Positions 34,416 through 43,297 of a DNA stretch of 64,000 nt are shown in pieces. Under the pieces are notes generated by a model. The model worked only from the letters and a program-made list of their open reading frames with translations. It had not been told where the DNA came from and made no database searches. The position numbers were made by a program, and so were the translations under genes. The stretch is from assembly GCF_014635725.1 (NCBI RefSeq), contig NZ_BMDJ01000008.1:62001-126000 (forward strand), read 5' to 3'. The stretch's first letter is position 1, and the number at the start of each line of letters is the position of its first letter. The stretch is from Pedobacter mendelii (GTDB lineage: Bacteria > Bacteroidota > Bacteroidia > Sphingobacteriales > Sphingobacteriaceae).

Positions 34416-35359
34416 CTCTTCTTTAAATTAATTAACATATCCGCTGTAAGCTTTGCTAAATCAAATTCTGGGTTCCAACCCCAATCCTTATTAGCAAAAC
34501 TATCATCAATAGAACGTGGCCAGCTATCTGCAATTTGCTGGCGGGGGTCTTTATCGCTGTAAGTTAATTTAAATTCAGGAATATGTTTCTTAATTTCAGC
34601 AGCTAAAATTTCAGGAGTAAAACTTACACCACCAAAATTATAGCTGCTACGAACCGAAATCTGGTTTGCCGGTGCATCCATTAGCTCAATTGTACCGCGA
34701 ATGGCATCATCCATGTACATCATCGGAAGTTCAGAACCAGCATTCAAAAAACTTTGATAACTTCCCTTCTTTAATGCTTCATGAAAAATATGAATCGCAT
34801 AATCTGTTGTTCCACCTCCAGGTGCCGCTTTCCAGCTAATTAATCCTGGGTAACGAATGCTTCTAACATCTAAACCATATTTTTGGTGGTAATATTCGCA
34901 CCAACGTTCACCCGCCAATTTGCTAATTCCATAAACCGTATTTGGGTCCATGGTGCAATATTGTGGAGTATTATATTTAGGAGAATTTGGACCAAAAACA
35001 GCAATTGAGCTTGGCCAGTAAACTTTTGCAGTTTTATATTCCAGCGCTAAATCCAGAACATTGAGCAAACCATTCATGTTTAAGTCCCAGGCAAGTTTGG
35101 GATTTTGCTCTCCCGTAGCAGATAATAAGGCTGCGAGGAGATAAACCTGGGTAGGTTTATACTTCTTAAAAATGCCATTAATCATTTCCTTATCAAGCAC
35201 ATTAACAAACTCGAACGGTGCAGAATTTTTTATGTCATAATCCGGCCTGCGGATATCACAAGCCACAACATGATCATCACCATATATTGTACGCAACATG
35301 TTAACCAACTCTGTACCAATTTGCCCATTTGAACCTAAAACAACTATATTTTCGTGCAT
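34412..35359 (-). CDS. NAD-dependent epimerase-like L-threonine 3-dehydrogenase
   Basis: A 315-aa extended short-chain dehydrogenase. The Rossmann glycine motif is GSNGQIGTE (9-17), and the catalytic Y143-x3-K147 lies in YGISK, with a serine in WPSSIAVFG. The sequence is of the UDP-galactose-epimerase-like threonine dehydrogenase type known from Flavobacterium and Cupriavidus, which oxidises L-threonine to 2-amino-3-ketobutyrate. kbl at 10827-12014 would take the next step. A generic sugar-nucleotide epimerase is the alternative, but the short length and active-site context favour the dehydrogenase. Confidence 0.82.
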   Translation of the reverse strand: MHENIVVLGSNGQIGTELVNMLRTIYGDDHVVACDIRRPDYDIKNSAPFEFVNVLDKEMINGIFKKYKPTQVYLLAALLSATGEQNPKLAWDLNMNGLLNVLDLALEYKTAKVYWPSSIAVFGPNSPKYNTPQYCTMDPNTVYGISKLAGERWCEYYHQKYGLDVRSIRYPGLISWKAAPGGGTTDYAIHIFHEALKKGSYQSFLNAGSELPMMYMDDAIRGTIELMDAPANQISVRSSYNFGGVSFTPEILAAEIKKHIPEFKLTYSDKDPRQQIADSWPRSIDDSFANKDWGWNPEFDLAKLTADMLINLKKS

Positions 35360-35819
35360 ATTTTTTTTAAGAATTTAGCAAAGGTAAAAAAATGAAATAA
35401 AAGGCATATAAAATTTTTAAACTAAGTAGTGACTTTTAGTTTCATTATTCGAAAGATTAAATCTGGTAGTATTTAGAGCCGCTAACAATTAAGAGTGATA
35501 TAAATTAATCATTATATTTACATGTAATTCCGATATAATAAGAGTTATTTTTCAGCAATATTATTCTGTGTTTTACTATTGTAGCAGCTATAATATTTAT
35601 TAAAAATTAATGTACATTTTACACGAAGCTGTTTTCATCAAAAAATAGCCTCTAAACATCATTAATCCATTATAAAAAATATTATTTAGAACAATTCTAT
35701 TCAGTAACAATCCCATTGCAGGCCATTTATTTAACTAGATTTTAACTGAATTTATCCCATATTTTTTTTAATATTACCAACCAGTATATAAATAACCAAT
35801 ATATAAATACACAAACACG
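35360..35819. other. Long AT-rich divergent intergenic region
   Basis: These 460 bp lie between the dehydrogenase gene and the oxidative sugar cluster. They contain the TACCTTTG box of the dehydrogenase gene and, at 35779-35808, two tandem 15-bp units (AACCAGTATATAAAT and AACCAATATATAAAT). The repeat ends 11 bp before the first ATG of the cluster. I see no TAnnTTTG facing the cluster and no open reading frame; the tandem unit is the best candidate control site. Confidence 0.6.
35379..35386 (-). promoter_or_regulatory. -7 box (TACCTTTG) of the threonine-dehydrogenase gene
   Basis: On the minus strand TACCTTTG fits TAnnTTTG and lies 19 bp before the ATG at 35359. Confidence 0.6.
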
Positions 35820-36407
35820 ATGCACAGAAGAGAAGCACTAAGAAACGTCGCATTCTTGTTGGGAGGAGCCATATCAGCAACTACAATGGGCGTTTTATTC
35901 GAAAGTTTTACGCTCCCCGAAAATGAAAAAAACTTCGTATCATTTTCACTTGAAGATGAAAAGATTTTAGCAGAATTTGCAGACATTATTGTACCTACAA
36001 CAAAATCATCAGCCGGAGCCAAAGCAGCAGGCTTAGGTAAATTTATTCCGATGATGATGAAAGACTGTTATCCGGCAACCATGCAAACTTCTTTTGCTAA
36101 CGGTTTCAAAGAACTTCAGGCAAAATCAATGGCCGATTTTAAGAAAAACTATTTAGCATTAACAACTGCTGAAAAAACCAAATTAATGGTTGATTTAAGA
36201 GCAATGGCTATTGCTCAAAAAGCAAGTAAATCTGAAGACAATAAAGATTTGGTTTACTTCTTTACCACTGCTAGAGATTTAACTTTATTAGGCTATTACT
36301 CTTCAGAAATTGGCTGCACCAAGGCTCGTGAATACGTTCTTATTCCTGGTAGATATGATGGAAGCGCTCCATTAAAACCAGGTCAAAAATCTTGGGCAAC
36401 TGGTTAA
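35820..36407 (+). CDS. Gluconate 2-dehydrogenase subunit 3-like protein (Tat signal)
   Basis: A 195-aa protein with a twin-arginine start (MHRREALRNVAFLLGGAISA) and the gluconate-dehydrogenase small-subunit pattern (FADIIVPTTKSSAGAKAAGLGKFIPMMMKDCY). These proteins chaperone or accompany a GMC flavoprotein and are co-exported with it by the Tat pathway. The GMC gene starts 25 bp downstream and has no signal of its own, so hitchhiker export through this subunit is likely. It is the first gene of the oxidative cluster. Confidence 0.9.
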   Translation: MHRREALRNVAFLLGGAISATTMGVLFESFTLPENEKNFVSFSLEDEKILAEFADIIVPTTKSSAGAKAAGLGKFIPMMMKDCYPATMQTSFANGFKELQAKSMADFKKNYLALTTAEKTKLMVDLRAMAIAQKASKSEDNKDLVYFFTTARDLTLLGYYSSEIGCTKAREYVLIPGRYDGSAPLKPGQKSWATG

Positions 36408-36432
36408 TTTCTATCTATAACAACAAAACATC

Positions 36433-38133
36433 ATGAATTTAAATACAAATTTAAAAGCAGAAAATACTTACGATGCTATTGTAATAGGATCGGGGATTAG
36501 TGGCGGCTGGGCTGCAAAAGAGCTTACAGAAAAAGGCTTGAAAGTATTAATGCTCGAAAGAGGAATGAACATTGAGCACATAACAGGCTATGAAACTGCG
36601 ATGAAAAATCCATGGGATTTTAAGCATGCAGGTAAATTAACCGAAGAGCAAAAACGTACTCACCCAGTTCAAAAAAGAGATTATCCGTATAGCGAAGCCA
36701 ATGAAAAATGGTGGGTAAACGATTTGGAATGCCCATATACCGAAGATAAGCGTTTCGATTGGTATCGTGGCTTTCATGTTGGTGGTAAATCATTAATGTG
36801 GGGTCGCCAAAGTTACCGTTTAAGCGATCATAACTTTGAAGATAATGCAAAAGACGGTCATGGAAACGATTGGCCGGTTCGTTATGCTGAACTTTCTCCA
36901 TGGTATGATTATGCAGAGCGATTTGCGGGAATTAGTGGTTCTAAAGAAAACTGGTCAACTTGCCCTGATGGTGAATTTTTACCTCCAATGGATCTTAACA
37001 TTGTAGAAAAATCGGTAAAAGCCCGTATAGAAGAGCATTACAAAAGAGAACGTATCATGATGATAGGTCGTGTTGCCAATTTAACTGTACCTCATAAAGG
37101 TCGCGGTAATTGCCAATACCGTAACTTATGTAGCCGTGGCTGTCCGTTTGGAGCATATTTCAGTACACAATCTTCAACGCTTCCTGCTGCAATGGCAACA
37201 AAGCGCTTAACAGTAAGACCATACTCTATCGTAAATCATATTATTTACGATAAAGACACCAAAAAAGCAAAAGGTGTAATGGTAATTGATGCGGAAACAA
37301 ACAAAACAATGGAATTTTATGCGAAAATTGTTTTCGTAAATGGTTCAACTTTAGGTTCAACATTTATTTTGTTAAACTCAACTTCTGATGCACATCCAAA
37401 TGGTTTAGGAAATTCCAGCGGACAATTAGGCCATAACCTAATGGATCACCATTTCCGTTGCGGAGCATCTGGTGAGGCCGAAGGTTTTGATGATAAATAC
37501 ACTTATGGCCGACGTGCAAACGGTATTTATGTACCTAGATATCAAAACGTTGGTAACGATAAACGCGATTATTTACGTGGCTTCGGTTATCAAGGTGGTG
37601 CAAGTAGAGTAAACTGGCAAGATGATGTAGCCGAATTATCATTTGGTTCTGGTTTAAAAGAAAAAATGACTAAACCAGGTAAATGGAGTATGGGCTTAGG
37701 TGGTTTCGGTGAAATGTTACCATACTATGAAAACAAAGTTTACATCGATAAAACTAAGAAAGATAAATGGGGACAACCTGTTTTGGCTATTGATTGCGAA
37801 TACAAGGAAAACGAGAAAAAAATGCGTGTTGATATGATGAATGATGCTGCAGAAATGTTAGAAAAAGCAGGCATGAAAAACATCAGAACTTACGATAATG
37901 GTTGCTTTCCAGGTATGGCTATCCATGAAATGGGAACTGCAAGAATGGGTAACGACCCAAAAACTTCGGTACTTAATAAATGGAACCAAATGCACGAAGT
38001 AAGCAATGTATTTGTAACGGATGGTGCATGTATGCCATCAATTGCATGTCAAAATCCATCGTTAACCTTTATGGCTTTAACAGCACGTGCTGCTGATTAT
38101 GCAGTAAAAGAATTAAAGAAAAATAACATCTAA
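36433..38133 (+). CDS. GMC-family FAD oxidoreductase (probable sugar 3-dehydrogenase catalytic subunit)
   Basis: A 566-aa flavoprotein. The FAD-binding Rossmann motif is at about 14-44 (AIVIGSGISGGWAAKELTEKG). The C-terminal active-site pair is H498 (IHEMGTARMG) and N541 (QNPSLTF). Four cysteines in GNCQYRNLCSRGCPFG resemble the iron-sulphur-binding loop of some FAD-dependent glucose and glucoside dehydrogenases. With the upstream subunit and the cytochrome at 40514, it matches bacterial glucoside 3-dehydrogenases, which oxidise C3 of glucosides in the periplasm. Gluconate or sorbitol oxidation is the alternative. Confidence 0.9.
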   Translation: MNLNTNLKAENTYDAIVIGSGISGGWAAKELTEKGLKVLMLERGMNIEHITGYETAMKNPWDFKHAGKLTEEQKRTHPVQKRDYPYSEANEKWWVNDLECPYTEDKRFDWYRGFHVGGKSLMWGRQSYRLSDHNFEDNAKDGHGNDWPVRYAELSPWYDYAERFAGISGSKENWSTCPDGEFLPPMDLNIVEKSVKARIEEHYKRERIMMIGRVANLTVPHKGRGNCQYRNLCSRGCPFGAYFSTQSSTLPAAMATKRLTVRPYSIVNHIIYDKDTKKAKGVMVIDAETNKTMEFYAKIVFVNGSTLGSTFILLNSTSDAHPNGLGNSSGQLGHNLMDHHFRCGASGEAEGFDDKYTYGRRANGIYVPRYQNVGNDKRDYLRGFGYQGGASRVNWQDDVAELSFGSGLKEKMTKPGKWSMGLGGFGEMLPYYENKVYIDKTKKDKWGQPVLAIDCEYKENEKKMRVDMMNDAAEMLEKAGMKNIRTYDNGCFPGMAIHEMGTARMGNDPKTSVLNKWNQMHEVSNVFVTDGACMPSIACQNPSLTFMALTARAADYAVKELKKNNI

Positions 38134-38149
38134 TAAAAAGTTAAATGCG

Positions 38150-38193
38150 AAAGGTTTAAGGTTTTTGGATAAGTCCATTAACCTTAAGCCTTT
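38150..38193 (+). terminator. Hairpin after the GMC gene
   Basis: AAAGGTTTAAGGTT (38150-38163) pairs with AACCTTAAGCCTTT (38180-38193) with one G-U. Only a short T run follows, so it may be partial and divide the cluster into expression units. Confidence 0.6.
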
Positions 38194-38211
38194 TGTCATT
38201 ATCTTAACCTT

Positions 38212-39369
38212 ATGCAAAGAAAATTAAGAATGGGCATGATAGGCGGTGGAAAAGACGCCTTTATAGGTGCTGTGCATCGCCTTGCAGCAAATATGGATGG
38301 TTTAATAGAATTAACCGCCGGTGCGCTAAGTGTAAATCCTGAAGTTGGATATGAATCTGGCAAAATGCTTTTCCTTCCTGATAATAGAATTTACAAAAAT
38401 TATGAAGAAATGCTTCACGCAGAAAGTAAACTGCCTGCTGATGAAAAAATAGATTTTGTAACGATTGTAACGCCTAATTTCGCTCACTTTGCTCCTGCTA
38501 TGTTAGCGCTTGATTTAGGTTTTAATGTTGTGATAGAAAAACCTATGACATTATCTTTACAAGAAGCTAAACAGCTTGATTTGAAGGTTAAAGAAACAGG
38601 TTTAACACTTTGCTTAACTCATACTTATTCAGGCTATCCAATGGTAAAGCAAGCTAAACAAATGATTAGCGAAGGTACCTTGGGCAAAGTAAGAAAAATT
38701 ATCGTAGAATATCCTCAAGGTTGGTTAAGCACACTTTCTGAAAGAGAAGGAAATGCACAAGCTGCCTGGAGAACAGACCCATCTAAAACCGGCAAAAGCG
38801 GAAGCATGGGCGATATTGGTACACACGCCGCCCATTTAGCTGAATACATTTCAGGATTAAAGATTAATAAAATATGTGCTGATCTAAGCATTGTTGTTCC
38901 TGGTAGAGCAATTGATGATGATGGCAATGTATTATTGAAATTCGATAATGGCTCAAATGGTGTTTTAATTGCATCTCAAATTGCCGCAGGAGAAGAAAAT
39001 GCCTTAAAAATTAAAATTTACGGCGAAAAAGGTGGTATGGAATGGCATCAGATGGAACCAAATACTTTAACCGTTAAATGGTTAAACGAGCCTGCACAAA
39101 TTTACAGAACAGGAAACGGTTATATGGGCAGTTTTGCAAAACATAACACCCGTACACCTGGAGGTCATCCAGAAGGTTATTTAGAAGCTTTTGCAAATAT
39201 TTATAGAAATTTTGCGTTAACAGTTGACGCTAAATTAAATAACCAAAAACCTACCGATGAGATGCTTGATTTTCCAAACACAGAAGATGGTATTCGTGGG
39301 ATGGCATTTATTGAAAATGTGGTTAACTCAAGCAATTCTGACCAAAAATGGTGGGACTATAAAATTTAA
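38212..39369 (+). CDS. Gfo/Idh/MocA-family oxidoreductase, cytoplasmic
   Basis: A 385-aa NAD(P)-dependent oxidoreductase with an N-terminal Rossmann domain (LRMGMIGGGKDAFIGAVHR), the EKPMTLSLQEA motif carrying the conserved lysine, and GDIGTHAAHLAEYISG in the C-terminal domain. It has no signal peptide, unlike the second family member at 40930. It probably reduces or oxidises a keto-sugar inside the cell, completing the pathway started by the periplasmic dehydrogenase. Its stop is 3 bp before the next gene. Confidence 0.91.
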   Translation: MQRKLRMGMIGGGKDAFIGAVHRLAANMDGLIELTAGALSVNPEVGYESGKMLFLPDNRIYKNYEEMLHAESKLPADEKIDFVTIVTPNFAHFAPAMLALDLGFNVVIEKPMTLSLQEAKQLDLKVKETGLTLCLTHTYSGYPMVKQAKQMISEGTLGKVRKIIVEYPQGWLSTLSEREGNAQAAWRTDPSKTGKSGSMGDIGTHAAHLAEYISGLKINKICADLSIVVPGRAIDDDGNVLLKFDNGSNGVLIASQIAAGEENALKIKIYGEKGGMEWHQMEPNTLTVKWLNEPAQIYRTGNGYMGSFAKHNTRTPGGHPEGYLEAFANIYRNFALTVDAKLNNQKPTDEMLDFPNTEDGIRGMAFIENVVNSSNSDQKWWDYKI

Positions 39370-39372
39370 TTT

Positions 39373-40425
39373 ATGACTACAATAAAAGGACCTGCAGTAT
39401 TTTTAGCTCAGTTTATTAGTGATGAAGCACCATTTAATTCTTTAGAAAATATCTGTCAATGGGCTAAAGATTTGGGTTTTAAAGGCATTCAAATGCCTAC
39501 ACTCGATTCACGCTTTATAGATTTACAAAAAGCCGCCGAAAGTAAAACCTATGCAGATGAGCTAAAAGGTACCATCGCTTCTTATGGATTAGAAATTACC
39601 GAACTATCTACGCATCTTCAAGGTCAGTTGGTTGCTGTTCATCCGGCTTATAATGAACTTTTTGATGCCTTTGCACCAAAAGAAGTTCATGGCAATGCAA
39701 AAGCAAGACAAGATTGGGCAGTTCAACAAATGAAATATGCGGCAAAAGCATCGCAAAACCTTGGTTTAAATGCTCACGCAACTTTTAGTGGTTCGTTATT
39801 ATGGCAATATTTCCACCCATGGCCTCAACGCCCTGCTGGTTTAGTAGAAGAAGGTTTTGCCGAATTAGCCAAACGTTGGATGCCAATTTTGAATGAATTT
39901 GATAATTGTGGAGTTGATGTTTGTTATGAAATACACCCTGGAGAAGATCTTTTTGATGGTGAAACGTACGAAATGTTTTTAGCAGCCGTAAATAATCATT
40001 CTCGGGCATGCTTATTGTATGACCCATCGCACTTTGTGTTGCAACAATTAGATTACATTCAATACATCGATTTTTATCATGAAAGAATTAAAGCATTTCA
40101 TGTAAAAGATGCGGAATTTAATCCAACAGGCAAACAGGGTACTTTTGGTGGATATCAAAGTTGGGCAAATCGTGCGGGGAGGTATCGTTCTCCAGGCGAT
40201 GGTCAAGTTGATTTTAAAACCATTTTTAGTAAATTGGCTCAATATGATTTTAAAGGTTGGGCAGTTATGGAGTGGGAATGTTGCATTAAAAATCAACAGG
40301 ATGGAGCTAGAGAAGGTGCTGAATTCATAAAAAACCACATCATTAAGGTAACTGATAAAGCCTTTGATGATTTTGCAGCTTCAGGAAGTGATGCTGATTT
40401 TAATAAAAAAATATTAGGTTTATAA
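39373..40425 (+). CDS. Sugar phosphate isomerase/epimerase (xylose-isomerase-like TIM barrel), cytoplasmic
   Basis: A 350-aa TIM-barrel protein. Likely metal-binding acids and histidines lie in YEIHPGEDLFDGE, LLYDPSHFVLQQLDY, KAFHVKDAEFN and WAVMEWEC. It has no signal peptide and sits 3 bp after the Gfo/Idh/MocA gene, a pairing seen in many inositol and keto-sugar pathways. In the 3-keto-glycoside route of Bacteroides a protein of this fold acts as a lyase or epimerase on the keto-sugar; which reaction applies here is not decided by sequence. Confidence 0.88.
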   Translation: MTTIKGPAVFLAQFISDEAPFNSLENICQWAKDLGFKGIQMPTLDSRFIDLQKAAESKTYADELKGTIASYGLEITELSTHLQGQLVAVHPAYNELFDAFAPKEVHGNAKARQDWAVQQMKYAAKASQNLGLNAHATFSGSLLWQYFHPWPQRPAGLVEEGFAELAKRWMPILNEFDNCGVDVCYEIHPGEDLFDGETYEMFLAAVNNHSRACLLYDPSHFVLQQLDYIQYIDFYHERIKAFHVKDAEFNPTGKQGTFGGYQSWANRAGRYRSPGDGQVDFKTIFSKLAQYDFKGWAVMEWECCIKNQQDGAREGAEFIKNHIIKVTDKAFDDFAASGSDADFNKKILGL

Positions 40426-40513
40426 ATTAATAAGAACACACACAAATGAAAATCTGCTAAATGAATCTATAAAACGATTTATGCAGGTTAAAACACAATA
40501 AATAAACACACAC

Positions 40514-40900
40514 ATGAAAAAAACATTTTTAATTTTAGGCGCTGTGGTAATATTCATGGCCTCCTTCTCAAAAGCAGATTTAGCAAAAGAAAAAGCTGTA
40601 CCTGCTGTTGCTACAAATAACAATAACGCATTTTATCAAGTATCTGCTGGAGAAAAATTAATCAATAAATCTGATTGTTTAGGCTGTCATAATAAAACCA
40701 ATAAAATTATTGGCCCTGCATATATTGAGGTTGCAAAAAAATATCCAAACAACGAAAAAAGCATTAATTACTTAGCAGATAAAATTATTAAAGGCGGTAC
40801 AGGTGTATGGGGAACAATGCCTATGACAGCTCACGCTAGCTTGAAAAAAGATGATGCTAAATTAATGGCAAAATACATTTTATCATTGAAGAAAAAGTAA
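40514..40900 (+). CDS. Small c-type cytochrome
   Basis: A 128-aa secreted cytochrome with a Sec signal (about 1-20) and one haem motif, C55-x2-C58-H59 (SDCLGCHNK), with M102 or M104 (GTMPMTAH) as the likely axial methionine. The size and fold are those of cytochrome c551/c552. It lies between the sugar oxidoreductase genes, so it is the probable electron acceptor for the GMC flavoprotein and passes electrons to the respiratory chain. Confidence 0.92.
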   Translation: MKKTFLILGAVVIFMASFSKADLAKEKAVPAVATNNNNAFYQVSAGEKLINKSDCLGCHNKTNKIIGPAYIEVAKKYPNNEKSINYLADKIIKGGTGVWGTMPMTAHASLKKDDAKLMAKYILSLKKK

Positions 40901-40929
40901 AATCATAACCAGATTAAACCCTATTGATA

Positions 40930-42387
40930 ATGAAAACAGAGCAAGAAAATAAAACCGCGAGTAACCGCCGCGATTTTATTAAAACCAGCGCCATAGCTGC
41001 CGCTGCATTTATGATTGTTCCTCGCCATGTTTTAGGTGGTAAAGGATTTTTAGCCCCAAGCGATCGCTTGCTTGTTGCTGGTATTGGTGCAGGCGGTAAA
41101 GGACAAAGTGATATTGCTATGTTTGCTAAAAGCGGTAAAGCTGATATTGCTTTTTTATGCGACGTTGATGACCGCAGAGCCGCAAATAGCGTAAAAGCTT
41201 TTCCAAAAGCTAAATATTATAAAGATTGGAGAGAAATGATGGATAAAGAGCATAAAAACTTTGATGCTGTTTCTGTTTCTACTCCGGATCATAACCACGC
41301 TATTCAGGCTTTAGCAGCAATGCAATTAGGTAAGCATGTTTATGTTCAAAAACCTTTAACCCATGATATTTACGAAGCTCGAATTTTAACAGCTGCTGCA
41401 AAAAAATATAAAGTAGTTACTCAAATGGGTAATCAAGGCGCATCAAATGATGGTCCACGCCAAATGAAAGAATGGTATGAAGCCGGTTTAATTGGCGATG
41501 TACACACGGTTTACGCATGGACCAATCGCCCGGTTTGGCCACAAGGTATTCCATGGCCTACAACAAAAGCAGAAATACCAAAAGAATTAGATTGGAATTT
41601 ATGGTTAGGTACTGCTCCTGAAAAAGATTTCGTTGATAAATTGGTTCCATTCAACTGGCGTGGCTGGTGGGATTACGGAACAGGTGCATTAGGCGATATG
41701 GGTTGTCACTTAATTGAAGCTCCGTTTAGTGTTTTAAATTTAAAATATGCTAAAGAGGTTGAAGCAAGCGTTGGTTCAGTTTATGTTGATGAATTTAAAC
41801 GTGGCTACTTCCCAGAAAGTTGCCCTCCTTCTAGTCATGTAACCTTAAAATTCCCAAAAACCAACAAAACTAAAGGTGATGTTACGCTACATTGGATGGA
41901 CGGTGGTATTCAACCTGAACGTCCGGAAGAATTAGAAGCTAACGAAACATTTGGCGATGGTGGTAACGGTACTTTATTTGTTGGTACAAAAGGTAAAATG
42001 ATGAGCGAAACCTACAGTGCAAATCCGAAGCTTTTACCGCTTAGCAAGAATAATGATATTAAAGTTGCACCTAAATATGCCCGCGTACCAGATGGTGCAA
42101 ACGGTCATTACAAACAATGGGTAGAGGCATCAATCGCTGGTTACGGTAAGCAAGAAGTTAGTTCTCCATTTGAAATTGCTGGCCCACTAACAGAAGCTTT
42201 ATTAATGGCCAATTTAGCAATTAGAAGTTTTGATATTCAAAAAACAGTAAACGGTAAAGTAACGTATCCAGGAAGATATACTAAAATGCTTTGGGATAAC
42301 GACAATATGAAAGTTACCAATTTTGATGAGGCAAACCAGTTTGTAAAACGCGAATATCGTAAAGGCTGGAATAATTTAACTCTATAA
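40930..42387 (+). CDS. Gfo/Idh/MocA-family oxidoreductase, Tat-exported
   Basis: A 485-aa protein with a twin-arginine signal (SNRRDFIKTSAIAAAAFMIV) and a Rossmann domain (LLVAGIGAGGKGQSDIAMF). The catalytic-lysine motif is VQKPLTHDIYEAR, and the C-terminal domain contains GDMGCHLIEAPFSVLNL. A TTG two codons earlier is possible, but the ATG at 40930 is preferred. Tat export means that it folds with tightly bound NAD(P) in the cytoplasm; such exported members work as glycosidases or self-recycling redox enzymes on keto-sugars. It is 29 bp downstream of the cytochrome gene. Confidence 0.9.
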   Translation: MKTEQENKTASNRRDFIKTSAIAAAAFMIVPRHVLGGKGFLAPSDRLLVAGIGAGGKGQSDIAMFAKSGKADIAFLCDVDDRRAANSVKAFPKAKYYKDWREMMDKEHKNFDAVSVSTPDHNHAIQALAAMQLGKHVYVQKPLTHDIYEARILTAAAKKYKVVTQMGNQGASNDGPRQMKEWYEAGLIGDVHTVYAWTNRPVWPQGIPWPTTKAEIPKELDWNLWLGTAPEKDFVDKLVPFNWRGWWDYGTGALGDMGCHLIEAPFSVLNLKYAKEVEASVGSVYVDEFKRGYFPESCPPSSHVTLKFPKTNKTKGDVTLHWMDGGIQPERPEELEANETFGDGGNGTLFVGTKGKMMSETYSANPKLLPLSKNNDIKVAPKYARVPDGANGHYKQWVEASIAGYGKQEVSSPFEIAGPLTEALLMANLAIRSFDIQKTVNGKVTYPGRYTKMLWDNDNMKVTNFDEANQFVKREYRKGWNNLTL

Positions 42388-42438
42388 TCGACACAAACCT
42401 CACAGAGTTAATATCCTGTGAGGTTTAATATAAAAAAA

Positions 42439-43119
42439 ATGAAAAAAATTCTTCTATCAGCTTGTATTTTATTGGCTGTAACTCAAGTATCAAAAGCTCA
42501 AAAAGGTTTTAAACCATTATTCGATGGTAAAACAACTTCCGGATGGCATACTTATAATAAAAGTACGGCTGGAAGTGCTTGGCAAGTTCTGGATGGTGCT
42601 CTACACCTCGATCCTGCAAAAAAAGGTACAGATGGCGGTGGCGACTTAGTTACTGATAAAGAATACGGAAATTTCCATTTAAAATATCAGTGGAAAGTTG
42701 CTCCAAAAGCTAATAGTGGCTTAATTTTTTATATACATGAAGATCCAAAATTTAGTGCAACTTATTCAACGGGATTAGAAATGCAGGTTTTGGATAACGA
42801 TGGTCATCCAGATGGAAGAATTACGAAACACCGTGCAGGCGATTTATATGATCTAGTTAAAAGTTCATCAGAACCTGTAAAACCTATTGGCGAATGGAAT
42901 TCTGCAGAAATCGTCAGTAAAAAAGGCCAATTAACACTAATTCTTAATGGAGTTACTGTTGTGAAAACAACGTTATGGGATGATAACTGGAAAACCCTAG
43001 TTGCCGGAAGTAAATTTGCCACCTGGACAGATTGGGGAACTTTTAAAACCGGGAAAATTGCATTACAAGACCATGGCGATGAAGTATGGTACAAAAATAT
43101 TATGATAAAAGAATTGTAG
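42439..43119 (+). CDS. DUF1080 protein (3-keto-disaccharide hydrolase family)
   Basis: A 226-aa secreted protein with signal MKKILLSACILLAVTQVSKAQ and a DUF1080 jelly roll (FKPLFDGKTTSGWHTYNKSTAGSAW; FHLKYQWKVAPKANSGLIFYI; GLEMQVLDNDGHPD). Members have been shown to hydrolyse or hydrate 3-keto-glycosides, breaking the glycosidic bond after C3 oxidation. A GTG at 42418 would add seven non-signal residues; the ATG at 42439, after an A-rich stretch, gives a clean signal peptide. It fits directly between sugar oxidation and uptake. Confidence 0.92.
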   Translation: MKKILLSACILLAVTQVSKAQKGFKPLFDGKTTSGWHTYNKSTAGSAWQVLDGALHLDPAKKGTDGGGDLVTDKEYGNFHLKYQWKVAPKANSGLIFYIHEDPKFSATYSTGLEMQVLDNDGHPDGRITKHRAGDLYDLVKSSSEPVKPIGEWNSAEIVSKKGQLTLILNGVTVVKTTLWDDNWKTLVAGSKFATWTDWGTFKTGKIALQDHGDEVWYKNIMIKEL

Positions 43120-43122
43120 GAT

Positions 43123-43274
43123 GAGAAGGTTGAGATTAAGGCTGAGGTTAAGATCAAGCAAGAAAAATATATCGGAAGCTAGATTAAGATTTATAACTGA
43201 AAAGATATCTACTTACTATAGCCAATATTAACCTTAAACTCAGTCTTAATCTCAATCTCGATCTTAACCTTAAC
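43123..43274. repeat. Inverted pair of 6-bp arrays
   Basis: The left block (43123-43158) has GAGAAG, GTTGAG, ATTAAG, GCTGAG, GTTAAG, ATCAAG. The right block (43233-43274) has CTTAAA, CTCAGT, CTTAAT, CTCAAT, CTCGAT, CTTAAC, CTTAAC. The blocks are complementary, so RNA across the 74-bp core can form a long hairpin between the DUF1080 and permease genes. The left block begins three bases after the stop codon. Confidence 0.8.
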
Positions 43275-43297
43275 TCTTAAACCAAATATAAACACAA

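Noticed and set aside
42418..42438. GTG start for the DUF1080 gene
   Set aside because: It would place charged residues before the signal peptide; the ATG at 42439 gives a clean Sec signal after an A-rich stretch.
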